Below, one piece after another: positions 16,829-25,067 of a DNA stretch of 64,000 nucleotides (positions within the stretch are counted from its first letter, which is position 1; every line of letters begins with the position of its first letter). The notes under the pieces are model-generated. The model worked only from the letters and a program-made list of their open reading frames with translations, ran no database searches and was not told the origin of the DNA. This DNA comes from Sandaracinaceae bacterium (GTDB lineage Bacteria; Myxococcota_A; Polyangia; Polyangiales; Sandaracinaceae): positions 62,001-126,000 of the forward strand of contig JAVJQK010000021.1 in NCBI GenBank assembly GCA_040218145.1, written 5' to 3'. A program made the translations under genes and the position numbers.

Positions 16829-18193
16829 GTGAGGCCCGCTCGCTCGCACTCCGCCGTTCTCGTCTCGACCGCCCTCGTCGTCGGCCTCCTCTGCTGCAGC
16901 AGCCCCGCGCAGCCCCAGGAGCGCCCCGCCGCGGACCGGCGCGCGGCCGCTCGACCCACGCAGACACCCGCCGCGCCCAGCCCGCCCGCGGTGGCCGTGC
17001 ACCCTCAGCCGGAGCTGTCCCCGTTCACTCCGCGGGTGGTCGCGAACCTTCGCGCGATCCGTGGGCGCAGCGACCGACGGCAAGACGACGTCTTCATGAA
17101 GGTCGGCGACTCCAGCACCGTCAGCCGCGGGTTCCTGCGCTGCTTCGCCGATCCCGACGAGGTCCAGCTCGGGGCACACGACGCGCTCGGGCCGACCGTC
17201 GCGTACTTTCGCAATCGGCACGCCGGGGGGCGCGACTCCTTCCGGCGCCAGAGCCGCGCGGCCCACGAGGGCTGGAGCGCGCGGCACGTGCTCAGCGGGA
17301 ACCCGCCGCCCGTGCTCGCCGAGGTGCGCGCCATCCGGCCGCGCTTCGCCTTCGTGATGAACGGCGGCAACGACGTCGAGGGGCAGGACGACTACGTCTA
17401 CGCCACGCGCATGATGCGCATCGCGGAGATGCTCGGAGAGAACGGGGTCATCCCGATCCTGAACTCGATCCCCCCGCGCGACGACGACGCGGACGCCGAC
17501 CGATGGGTGGCTCGCTACAACCAGGTCAGCTGGGCGATCGCCGAGGCGATGGCGCTTCCCTACCTCGACTACCACCAGGTGATGGAGGGGCTGCCGCGCC
17601 GCGGGCTCGCGGGGGACGGCGTGCACCCGAACATCTTCATCGAGGGCAGCCGCGGCCTCGCCTGTCGCTTCGACGCGCAGGGACTCCAGCACGGTCACAA
17701 CGCGCGCAACCTGCTCGCGCTGCGGGGGCTCGACCTCCTGCGCCGCACCGTGCTCGAGGCCGAGGCGGCCCCGTCGCCGGACCCGGAGGCGCCGCCGGGG
17801 AGAGGCACGGCCGACGCGCCCTGGGACATCCGCCGGCTGCCCTTCGCGGAGCTGCGGGACACCGCGTCCGAGGGCTCGAGCGCCATCGACGCGTATCCGG
17901 GCTGCGACGCTCCGCAGGACGAGTCCGGCCGGGAGCTGGTCTACCGGCTCCACGTGGACGCGCCGCTCGACGTGCGCGTCCTGGCCGTCGGGCGCGGCGA
18001 CACCGACGTCGACGTGCATTTACTGCGGGAGCGTGCCGAGGGGGCGGCCTGCGTGGAGCGCGCGGACCGCGAGATCGAGCGTCGGCTCACTCCCGGGACC
18101 TGGCTGATCACGGTCGACACCTTCGTGGACGCGGGCGCGCCTCGTGCGGGCGAAGTCCTGGTCCTGATCGCCCCTGCGCCTGCGGCCCGTTGA
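16829..18193 (+). CDS. Secreted SGNH/GDSL-family hydrolase with C-terminal beta domain
   Basis: From the GTG the protein has 454 residues and an N-terminal signal or anchor (SAVLVSTALVVGLLCC). An ATG 24 nt upstream would add eight residues. The SGNH blocks are visible: KVGDSSTVS with the nucleophile (S95), NGGND (179-182) and DGVHP with the Asp/His pair (263-266). The last ~110 residues form a beta-rich domain resembling pre-peptidase C-terminal domains (VDVHLLRER, TPGTWLITVDT). Family members are esterases or polysaccharide deacetylases. The substrate here is unknown. The linker after the signal is rich in Pro and Ala, as in surface-exposed proteins. Confidence 0.8.
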   Translation: MRPARSHSAVLVSTALVVGLLCCSSPAQPQERPAADRRAAARPTQTPAAPSPPAVAVHPQPELSPFTPRVVANLRAIRGRSDRRQDDVFMKVGDSSTVSRGFLRCFADPDEVQLGAHDALGPTVAYFRNRHAGGRDSFRRQSRAAHEGWSARHVLSGNPPPVLAEVRAIRPRFAFVMNGGNDVEGQDDYVYATRMMRIAEMLGENGVIPILNSIPPRDDDADADRWVARYNQVSWAIAEAMALPYLDYHQVMEGLPRRGLAGDGVHPNIFIEGSRGLACRFDAQGLQHGHNARNLLALRGLDLLRRTVLEAEAAPSPDPEAPPGRGTADAPWDIRRLPFAELRDTASEGSSAIDAYPGCDAPQDESGRELVYRLHVDAPLDVRVLAVGRGDTDVDVHLLRERAEGAACVERADREIERRLTPGTWLITVDTFVDAGAPRAGEVLVLIAPAPAAR

Positions 18194-18218
18194 TACGGAG
18201 CGGGCCTTCCACTAGCTT
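18190..18218 (+). promoter_or_regulatory. Sigma-70-like promoter for the RCC1 lipoprotein gene
   Basis: TTGATA (18190-18195) and TAGCTT (18213-18218) are separated by 17 nt. The -35 overlaps the stop codon of the SGNH gene. The predicted leader before the ATG at 18263 is about 38 nt. Confidence 0.5.
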
Positions 18219-18262
18219 CCGCACGCCGAGCGGTGAACCCTCGGCCAAGCCCTGAGGACGAC

Positions 18263-19720
18263 ATGAACCGGAACGCTTACTTGGTCTGGACCGCTCTGGC
18301 GGCCCTCCTGCTCACCGCGTGCGGCGACGGCGCCGACGCAGACGCCGGCACGGACGCCGACGTCACCGCCGACACCGGCGTCCGCGACAGCGGCGTCGAT
18401 CCCGAGGACTCGGGCGTCGTCACCGACTCCGGCGTCGAGGAGTGCGTCGACTGCGAGTACGTCGAGGTCGCCCTCGGCATCCTTCACGCGTGCGGCCGTC
18501 GAGCCAACGGCCAGGTGTTCTGCTGGGGCCGCAACCAGGAGTCGCAGATCGGAGATGGGCGCACGCGCCACGAGAACTGCGCCGCCGTCGGCTCGGACCC
18601 CGAGGACTGCACCGGATCGCCGGAGCAGGCTCGCTACGACGACGGCAGCGGCCGGCCCGCGCTCGACGACGCGGAGCAGCTGAGCATCCGAGGGTTCGGC
18701 GGCAGCTGCGCGCTGCGCCCCGGCGGAGAGCTCTGGTGCTGGGGCCGAGAGACGATCCCCGACGTGGTCGGTGGGATCTCGGACATCCGCGAGGTCGGGG
18801 AGCGCGACTTCCCGTCGGTCGACGGGATGAGCAGCGTCTCCGTCGGTGACGGGCATCTGTGCTTCGCCTCCGGCGCGGAGTCCGCCGCGTTCTGTGCGGG
18901 CAACGGCGCGCGCGGACAGCTCGGCCACGGCATGCGCCCCGAGATCGTGATCGACCCGGTCCAGGTGATCGCGGACACCACGACCGGCGCCCAGCTCACC
19001 GGCGTGGAGGAGATCGTGGTGAGCGGCTTCAGCTTCACCTGCGCGCGCACCGCCGATGACGTGTACTGCTGGGGTCGCAACCAGCGGGGGCAGCTCGGCG
19101 ACCCGGACGACATGGGGCGCGCCAGCGTTCACGAGTCGTGCGTGGTCGACAGCACCGAGATGTGGGACTGCGCCAGCACGCCCGTCGTCGTCGGTGGGGA
19201 CACCCCTCTCGGCACGGTGAGCGACATCGACCTCGGCAGTCAGCACGTCTGCGCGGTGCAGGGCAGCGGTCCTGGCCAGGTCGTCTGCTGGGGCGAGAAC
19301 CGTGGCCGGCAGGCGGGCCAGGCGGACGCCGACAGCGTGCCCGCACCGAGCGCGGTCGCGGGGCTCGACGACGCCGTGATGGTGGCGACGGGCTCGAACC
19401 ACTCCTGCGCGCTCCGCAGCGACGGCACGGTGGCCTGCTGGGGCCTCAACCGCGACGGACAGCTCGGCGACGGCATGGCCTCGCACGGCACCAGCTGCAT
19501 GCTCGACAGCGAGAACGTCGACTGCTCGGCGACGCCCGTGGAGGTCGCCACCATCGACGACGCCACCTTCATCGCGGCGCGCGCCTCGTTCACCTGCGTG
19601 ACCCGCGGCGGCGACGGCAGCGTCTGGTGCTGGGGCAACAACAACAACAAGCAGCTCGGCGACGGCACGCGCGACAACCGCTTCGAGCCGGTCATGGTGA
19701 TGGGCACCGCCGCGCCCTGA
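18263..19720 (+). CDS. RCC1-repeat lipoprotein
   Basis: The start is the ATG giving MNRNAYLVWTALAALLLTAC, a clear lipoprotein signal with lipobox LLTAC. The frame extends ten codons upstream without adding a signal. An Asp/Gly/Val-rich linker of ~40 residues follows, then six or seven RCC1-type propeller blades. Each has CWGRNxxGQLGDG or a close variant (CWGRNQESQIGDGR, CWGENRGRQAGQ, CWGLNRDGQLGDG, CWGNNNNKQLGDG) and a CALR-type strand. Extra cysteines pair between blades, as expected outside the cell. RCC1-like propellers in bacteria bind proteins or carbohydrates; the ligand is unknown. The total is 485 residues. A hairpin terminator follows the stop. Confidence 0.88.
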   Translation: MNRNAYLVWTALAALLLTACGDGADADAGTDADVTADTGVRDSGVDPEDSGVVTDSGVEECVDCEYVEVALGILHACGRRANGQVFCWGRNQESQIGDGRTRHENCAAVGSDPEDCTGSPEQARYDDGSGRPALDDAEQLSIRGFGGSCALRPGGELWCWGRETIPDVVGGISDIREVGERDFPSVDGMSSVSVGDGHLCFASGAESAAFCAGNGARGQLGHGMRPEIVIDPVQVIADTTTGAQLTGVEEIVVSGFSFTCARTADDVYCWGRNQRGQLGDPDDMGRASVHESCVVDSTEMWDCASTPVVVGGDTPLGTVSDIDLGSQHVCAVQGSGPGQVVCWGENRGRQAGQADADSVPAPSAVAGLDDAVMVATGSNHSCALRSDGTVACWGLNRDGQLGDGMASHGTSCMLDSENVDCSATPVEVATIDDATFIAARASFTCVTRGGDGSVWCWGNNNNKQLGDGTRDNRFEPVMVMGTAAP

Positions 19721-19743
19721 CGGCGAAGCCGGGAACCGGAGGG

Positions 19744-19781
19744 AGCCGCCGCGGTCTGACCGCGCGCGGCTTCTTTCGTTT
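19744..19781 (+). terminator. Intrinsic terminator after the RCC1 gene
   Basis: The arms AGCCGCCGCGG and CCGCGCGCGGCT pair with one bulged base around a TCTGA loop. They are followed by TTCTTTCGTTT. Confidence 0.7.
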
Positions 19782-19809
19782 GTGGGCCCCCCGCGCTACA
19801 CCCGTGCCG

Positions 19810-20286
19810 ATGTCTCGTCTCCGCTTCCTCGTGCTCTTCGGCCTGCTGCTCGGCGGGTGCGACGCGATCGTGGGGGAGGCGCCGCCGGACGACGACGTGC
19901 CGCAGGAGCCGGAGACCCCGCCCGCGGACGAGCTGGAGGCGCGGCTGCGCGCCCGGGGGCAGGAGGTCGCGCCGTGGATGATCCGGGACGGCGAGGCGCT
20001 CCGCGGAGAGGCCGACGAGGGCGGGGCGCGCGACTACAGCCACGCCATGCACCCGGGCTGGTGTTACAAGGTGGTCGGGCTCGGGGGCGAGGGCGTCGAG
20101 GATCTGGACTTGCGGGTCTATGACCCGAACCAGGTGCTCATCCAGCGCGACACCACGCGCGACGCGCAGCCCTATCTGGGGCAGATGCGGCCGATCTGCC
20201 CGGGGAGCTCGGGCACCTTCCGCATCGAGGTCCGGGTCGTGACGGGCGCGGGCCCGTTCGCCGTCCAGGTCTATCGATCGATCTAA
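19810..20286 (+). CDS. Small lipoprotein with a pre-peptidase-like beta domain
   Basis: The ATG at 19810 gives MSRLRFLVLFGLLLGGC, a lipoprotein signal, and a 158-residue protein. After an acidic, Pro-rich linker there is a domain with HPGWCYKVVGLGG, LDLRVYDPNQVLIQRDTT and GTFRIEVRVVTGAGPFAVQVYRS. These motifs resemble the C-terminal pre-peptidase or CUB-like beta sandwiches found in secreted proteins. No enzyme motif is present. A weak -10-like TACACC ends 7 nt before the ATG, and a terminator separates this gene from the RCC1 gene. Role unknown. Confidence 0.7.
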   Translation: MSRLRFLVLFGLLLGGCDAIVGEAPPDDDVPQEPETPPADELEARLRARGQEVAPWMIRDGEALRGEADEGGARDYSHAMHPGWCYKVVGLGGEGVEDLDLRVYDPNQVLIQRDTTRDAQPYLGQMRPICPGSSGTFRIEVRVVTGAGPFAVQVYRSI

Positions 20287-20345
20287 CTAGCCAGCTGGCT
20301 GCTCGAGAGTTTGCCCGCCGGATCGGCGGCTGATATGGCCGGAGC

Positions 20346-21683
20346 ATGACGCGATGGCTGTGCATCCTGGCCCTCCTCGGACTCCCCCTGACCGGGTGCG
20401 GTGACGACGAGGACGAACGCTCCACCGAGACGCCGACCCCCGAGACGGAGGCCCCGGCGGAGACCCCGAGCGAGGCGGAGACCGAGGCGCCGCGGCCGGC
20501 GCAGACCGCGGCGCTGCCCGACTCGCTCCCGAACGGGCTGCTGCTGGTGTTCTCGCAGTTCGTGACCGGCCCCAACGGCATGCAGCCCGGCGCGGCGCGC
20601 ATGGAGATCCTCACGCGCAGCGGGGGGCAGTGGCACACGGAGGTGGTCGAGGACGACTCGAGCAACGTCTTCCACAAGGCGTTCGTGTACACGCCGCCGG
20701 GCGCCGCGCCCGGCATCGCCACCATCGGCGCGACCGGCGCCACGGTGAAGCTCTGGCGCAGGTCGGGCGGGCAGTGGTCGAGCGAGACCCTCTGGGAGGC
20801 GGAGTTCGGCGGGACCCGCGATCGCATGCGTGACGCCGAGGTCGCCGACCTCTACGGCGACGGCCGCCCCGCGATCGCGGTCGGCACGCACGACATGGGC
20901 GTGCTCGGCATCATCCGGCCCCAGGAGAGCGGTGGCTTCGCGGTCACCGAGCTGAGCCGGACGCCCAACACGTGGATCCACGAGGTCGAGATCGGGGACC
21001 TGAACGGCGACGGCACCCTCGAGGTCTACGCGACGCCGAGCGATCCGAACGACCTCGACGGCGGCGAGCAGCGCGGGAGCGTCGTGCGCTACGTGCCGAA
21101 CGGCGGCGGCGAGCCGACGGTGGTGGCCGATCTCGGAGACCGCCACGCCAAGGAGATCTGGGTCGGGGACGTGGACGGAGACGGACGCGACGAGCTGTAC
21201 GTGGCCGTCGAGGCGCACACGACCGGGCAGGACCCGAACGTGCAGATCGTCGATCCGGTCGAGATCCGTCGCTACGACCACGACACCGCGCCGACCGAGG
21301 GCGTGGTCATCGCGCGCATCCAGGACCGGCTCACGCGCTTCCTCACCGTCGGGGACCTCGACGGAGACGGCAAGGACGAGATGATCGCGGCCGCGTTCTC
21401 GAGCGGCCTCTGGCTGCTGCGCCCGGGCCGAGACCCGCGCGCGGAGTGGGCGATGGAGAACATCGACCGCGACTCGGGTGGCTTCGAGCACGCGGCGCTC
21501 GTCGCGGATCTCGACGCCAACGGACAGGACGAGCTCTACGTCGCGGCCGACAACCAGGGGGAGCTCCGACGCTACGTCTGGGTCAACGGCCGACCGCGCC
21601 GCGAGGTCATCCGGTCCCGCGAGAACCCGCGCAGCATGATGACCTGGAACATCATGCCGGTGCCGCGCTCCCTCGTGGAGTGA
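20346..21683 (+). CDS. FG-GAP/VCBS-repeat propeller lipoprotein
   Basis: This 445-residue protein starts with a lipoprotein signal (LLGLPLTGC). An acidic Glu/Thr/Pro linker of ~45 residues leads into a seven-bladed FG-GAP propeller. Calcium-binding blade motifs are clear: IGDLNGDGTLEVYA, VGDVDGDGRDELYVA, VGDLDGDGKDEMIAA and VADLDANGQDELYVA. Such propellers are exported and often bind proteins or sugars in a Ca2+-dependent way. The gene lies 59 nt after the previous lipoprotein gene with no obvious terminator between, so they may be co-transcribed. It converges with the barrel-protease gene; the stops are 8 nt apart. Confidence 0.88.
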   Translation: MTRWLCILALLGLPLTGCGDDEDERSTETPTPETEAPAETPSEAETEAPRPAQTAALPDSLPNGLLLVFSQFVTGPNGMQPGAARMEILTRSGGQWHTEVVEDDSSNVFHKAFVYTPPGAAPGIATIGATGATVKLWRRSGGQWSSETLWEAEFGGTRDRMRDAEVADLYGDGRPAIAVGTHDMGVLGIIRPQESGGFAVTELSRTPNTWIHEVEIGDLNGDGTLEVYATPSDPNDLDGGEQRGSVVRYVPNGGGEPTVVADLGDRHAKEIWVGDVDGDGRDELYVAVEAHTTGQDPNVQIVDPVEIRRYDHDTAPTEGVVIARIQDRLTRFLTVGDLDGDGKDEMIAAAFSSGLWLLRPGRDPRAEWAMENIDRDSGGFEHAALVADLDANGQDELYVAADNQGELRRYVWVNGRPRREVIRSRENPRSMMTWNIMPVPRSLVE

Positions 21684-21690
21684 GGGCGCG

Positions 21691-23061
21691 TCAGAACAGG
21701 AAGCCGGCCCGGAGGACGTGGTACGTCTGGACCGGGTCGGTGTCGAAGCCGATCTCGATCGTGTAGCCGATCTCGAAGTTGCCGCCGAGCAGGATGCTGA
21801 GCGAGGCGGCGGGCCGCACGACCCACGCATCCGAGACCGTCTCCTGGAAGCTGATGCAGCTCTCGGTGTCGGACGGCGTGCACATCGGGGTGACGGCCGC
21901 GCGGCGCTCACTGAAGCGCTCGTTCATCACGCTCACGCCTCCGCTCGGGACGACGTAGAAGGTGAAGAAGCCACCGACGTCCACGAAGAAGCGGTAGCCG
22001 AGCATGCTCTCGACGCGCACGAGGTCGCGCGAGTGGGTCAGCACGTCGCCCACCGGATCGTCGATGCCGCCCGTGAAGAGGCCCACCCGGTTCATCCAGC
22101 TGATGCGGTCGAAGAGGGTGGCGCCCAGCGTCAGGTAGCCGCCGCCGGCCACGCGGCCCTGCTCGTCGATGATGAGCGCGGCGCCGATGCCCAGGCGGAG
22201 CTGGAGGTCACCGAGGAAGTCGCTCGCTTCGCCGCTCTGGGCGATGAGCACGTCCGCCTGACCGATGCGGGCCACCAGGCCGAGGTCCGCGCTGACGAGG
22301 CCCGCGCCCGTGATCATGCCCAGCACCCGGCCCTCGCAGTCGAGGAGCGGCGCGCCCGCGTGCCCCACCGCGAGCGCGACGTCGGCCTGGAGGCCGACCT
22401 CGTTGGCCGCGCCGACGGTGCCGGTGGAGGTGGACCATCGCAAGAGACCCTCGCCTCGCTCGCCCAGCAGGCGGTTCACCTCCGCGAACGGGTGGCCGAG
22501 CGCGACGACGGGCGCGCCGCGTCGGGCGCTCGTCTCCGGGGCGGGAGCCAGCGGCTCGACGCCGTCGATCGGCGCCGCCAGCTCGAGCACCGCGAGGTCG
22601 TAGTCCTCGTCCCGCGCGAGCAGCCGGGTGCCGATCTCGGTGCCGTCCTGGGTCACGACGGTCGCGCCGCGCCCGAGGCCGAGGAGGCTGAAGGCGGTCA
22701 CGACGTGCCGGGGTGAGTGATAGACGAAGCCCGCGCCCCACTGTGTGCCGGCGCGCACCCGAACGACGGCGGCGGCGGCGCGCGCGTAGGCGGCCTCGGC
22801 GCAGGTCGGGGCGCTCGATGGAGCCGCGTCCTGCGCGGGGTCTGCGGTGACCGGCTCCGGCAATGACTCCGAGACTGGCTCTGGCGCCGGCTCCGAGATT
22901 GGCTCCGCCTCGGGCGCGGGCTCCGGATCCGCTGCCGCCTCGGCCACGGGCTCGCCCGTCGCGTCCTCATCCACCCCCGCGGGGGGCGGGTCCACCTCGG
23001 GCTGTGCCCACACGGGGACCGCCCAGAGCAAGCTGCCGAACACCAATAGCCAGCGCGTCAT
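21691..23061 (-). CDS. Catalytically dead trypsin-like domain fused to an outer-membrane barrel-like domain
   Basis: The ATG at 23061 has a GGAGAG ribosome-binding sequence just upstream and gives a Sec signal (cleavage near WAQ, residue 20). Residues ~22-80 are a Pro/Glu-rich linker with EP repeats. Residues ~90-270 match the S1/HtrA protease fold. The catalytic histidine (VVTAAH in active enzymes) reads VVTAFS (S125). The aspartate is kept in DYDLAVLEL (D155). The nucleophile motif GNSGGP reads GHAGAP (A235). Two of three catalytic residues are therefore missing. Residues ~275-456 alternate polar and hydrophobic positions and end in Phe (RAGFLF), as in outer-membrane barrels. A binding or sensing role is inferred. 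Confidence 0.75.
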   Translation of the reverse strand: MTRWLLVFGSLLWAVPVWAQPEVDPPPAGVDEDATGEPVAEAAADPEPAPEAEPISEPAPEPVSESLPEPVTADPAQDAAPSSAPTCAEAAYARAAAAVVRVRAGTQWGAGFVYHSPRHVVTAFSLLGLGRGATVVTQDGTEIGTRLLARDEDYDLAVLELAAPIDGVEPLAPAPETSARRGAPVVALGHPFAEVNRLLGERGEGLLRWSTSTGTVGAANEVGLQADVALAVGHAGAPLLDCEGRVLGMITGAGLVSADLGLVARIGQADVLIAQSGEASDFLGDLQLRLGIGAALIIDEQGRVAGGGYLTLGATLFDRISWMNRVGLFTGGIDDPVGDVLTHSRDLVRVESMLGYRFFVDVGGFFTFYVVPSGGVSVMNERFSERRAAVTPMCTPSDTESCISFQETVSDAWVVRPAASLSILLGGNFEIGYTIEIGFDTDPVQTYHVLRAGFLF

Positions 23062-23133
23062 GTCTCTCTCCAAGAGTCGACTCCGTGCGCCGACGTTACG
23101 AGCACGCTGGGTCTCTCGGCCCGAACGCGCCAG

Positions 23134-24984
23134 CTACAAGATCTCGTCGAGGTAGCTCGGGTGGTCGTAGCAGAAGTGCGTGCGGCTGAAGCCGGGCAGA
23201 TCCATGCGCTCGCCGAGGGGGCGGTCGCCGCCCGAGTCCATCAGGCAGCCGTCGCCGTCGAAGTCGTTGTGGTAGACGGTCGGCGGTCCGAAGGGCTGGG
23301 CCATCCCGAGGCTGTGGCCGAGCTCGTGCGACGAGGTCTCGCCCACGATCGAGCCCAGCGCGTCGATCGCGCGGCGCACCGCGGCGACCCGATCGGGATC
23401 TCCGTCGCCGACGCCCTCCGAGCGGGTCGCCGGCCGCGCGCGGACCTCCGCGAAGACCTCGTCGAAGAGCGGATCCGGGTCCGGCGAGCCGGGCGGTCGC
23501 TCCGCGCCGAGGCCAGGGTTCTCGGACCAGTACAGGAACGACTCCACGAAGACGCCGCCGTAGCCCGGATAGCCGTCCATCTGCGTCTCGGCGTTCGCGC
23601 CCCCGATCGCGTCGAAGAGGCGGAGGTTGCCCACATCTTTGCCAGGGGTGTTGTCGTACCCGAAGAGGCCGACGCCGTTGGGATCGGGGCCGCCGACCTC
23701 GAGGATCGAGTAGGCGACCCGGGACTGGTCTTCCGGCTCCTCGAAGCGGATCTCGACCGCCCAGTCGCCGTAGATCTCGGTCATGCGGTCCTGCACCACC
23801 ATCTCGACCTCGTCGGCGACGCGGTGGAGCCCGAAGCGGCGGAGGCTGTCGTAGAAGCCGGGGAGGAAGCGGACGAACACCACCTGGCGCGCGCCGACCA
23901 GCTCGAAGCGGAAGGGGATGGTGCTGCCCTCGAGCTCCTCGGTGCCGTCGATGGTGATCGGCGTGGCCGTGCCTTCGAACGCGCCGCGCGCGTGGCCGAA
24001 GAGCGAGGCCACCAGCGCGTCGCTCCGGACCTCGGGCTCGATGAAGAAGAGCACCTCGTCGCCGGAGACGAACTCCGGGACGATCTCGCCCGAGAAGGGC
24101 TCCGGGCTGCCGCCCTCGGGGACGAAGCGGCCGCTGAGCCGGATCAGCGTGGTCTCGTCGGGCCGGTCCGGCCCGCCCAGGAACCCGGCGCCGCGCACGC
24201 TGAGGAGCTGGCCGAGGTGACCGTTGGGCGGATCGAGGCTGAACAGCTCGGGCGGGTTGAAGTGCAGGCTCGTCGACTGCGGCGCCGACTCGCTCCGCTC
24301 CCCGGACACCAGCCGGGACTCGAGGGTGACGGTGCCGTCGAAGGTGCCGGGCGCCAGCGCCCCGATGTCGGTCGTCAGCACGATCACGCCGCGCTCGCGG
24401 TCGAAGCGCTCGAGGGGCGCCACCGGGAGCGAGACGGCCACGGGTCGATCGCCGCCCGCGTCGAAGGTGTAGGTGCCCTCGAAGCGCGCCGTGAGCTCGC
24501 CTTCGGTGGGCCCCACGATGCCCGCGCCGACCACGACGGCGACGTCGTTGCGGTGGGCCTCGCCGCGCGGGACCTCGAAGAGATCGACGGGCAGCGCGGT
24601 GCGCACGCTCATATCGGCGATGTAGGGATCGGAGCTGAGGCCGTTGCCCATCAGGCGCACCGTCACGGTGTGGTCGCCGCTGCCGAGCGCGCTCACGACC
24701 TCGCCCGTCAGCTCGAAGAGGAGCCGGCCGTCGACGTCGTCGGGCATGCCGAAGAGGACTCCTGCGCTCGACCCGCCGCTGTCCACGCTGAGGCGTGGGT
24801 CGCTCCCGAGATCGTCGAAGCCCAGGCCGCGCACCTCGACGAGCGATCCTTCGACGGCCGGGTCGGGCGCGCGCAGCTCCAGGATCTCCGGGCGCTCCGC
24901 CGTGCCCCCGTCGGAGCTCGGCAGGGTGTTGTCGCAGGCCAGCATCACCAGCGCGCAGGCGCACGCGCGAATCCAAGCAGTCAC
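23134..24984 (-). CDS. Lipoprotein with IPT-like domains and a C-terminal metzincin-like metalloprotease motif
   Basis: The GTG start gives a lipoprotein signal (ACALVMLAC). The 616-residue protein has two or three Ig-like or IPT/TIG-type beta domains: LELRAPDPAVEGSLVEVRGLGFDD at the start, then LDPPNGHLGQLLSVRGAGF. The C-terminal ~250 residues look like a secreted zinc protease. HELGHSLGM (bases 23302-23328) gives the two zinc histidines and the catalytic Glu, and CLMDSGG could be the Met-turn. The usual third ligand of HExxHxxGxxH is Gln here (HELGHSLGMAQ). If the zinc is held by another residue it may be active; otherwise it is degenerate. It is divergent from the lipoprotein gene at 25068. 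Confidence 0.75.
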   Translation of the reverse strand: MTAWIRACACALVMLACDNTLPSSDGGTAERPEILELRAPDPAVEGSLVEVRGLGFDDLGSDPRLSVDSGGSSAGVLFGMPDDVDGRLLFELTGEVVSALGSGDHTVTVRLMGNGLSSDPYIADMSVRTALPVDLFEVPRGEAHRNDVAVVVGAGIVGPTEGELTARFEGTYTFDAGGDRPVAVSLPVAPLERFDRERGVIVLTTDIGALAPGTFDGTVTLESRLVSGERSESAPQSTSLHFNPPELFSLDPPNGHLGQLLSVRGAGFLGGPDRPDETTLIRLSGRFVPEGGSPEPFSGEIVPEFVSGDEVLFFIEPEVRSDALVASLFGHARGAFEGTATPITIDGTEELEGSTIPFRFELVGARQVVFVRFLPGFYDSLRRFGLHRVADEVEMVVQDRMTEIYGDWAVEIRFEEPEDQSRVAYSILEVGGPDPNGVGLFGYDNTPGKDVGNLRLFDAIGGANAETQMDGYPGYGGVFVESFLYWSENPGLGAERPPGSPDPDPLFDEVFAEVRARPATRSEGVGDGDPDRVAAVRRAIDALGSIVGETSSHELGHSLGMAQPFGPPTVYHNDFDGDGCLMDSGGDRPLGERMDLPGFSRTHFCYDHPSYLDEIL

Positions 24985-24990
24985 GCCGGC

Positions 24991-24996
24991 ATTCTA
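24991..24996 (-). promoter_or_regulatory. -10-like element for the metzincin-like lipoprotein gene
   Basis: TAGAAT on the - strand matches the -10 consensus at five of six positions. It ends 6 nt before the GTG start at 24984. Confidence 0.5.
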
Positions 24997-25052
24997 CGGC
25001 GAAGCGGAAGCCGCCGCATGGGGGCCGCATGGAGCCCGAGCGCCGGCCGCGG

Positions 25053-25058
25053 TATCCT
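25053..25058 (+). promoter_or_regulatory. -10-like element for the lipoprotein gene at 25068
   Basis: TATCCT ends 9 nt before the ATG. It shares an 83-bp intergenic region with the divergent -10 element at 24991. Confidence 0.45.
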
Positions 25059-25067
25059 GGCCCCCGC

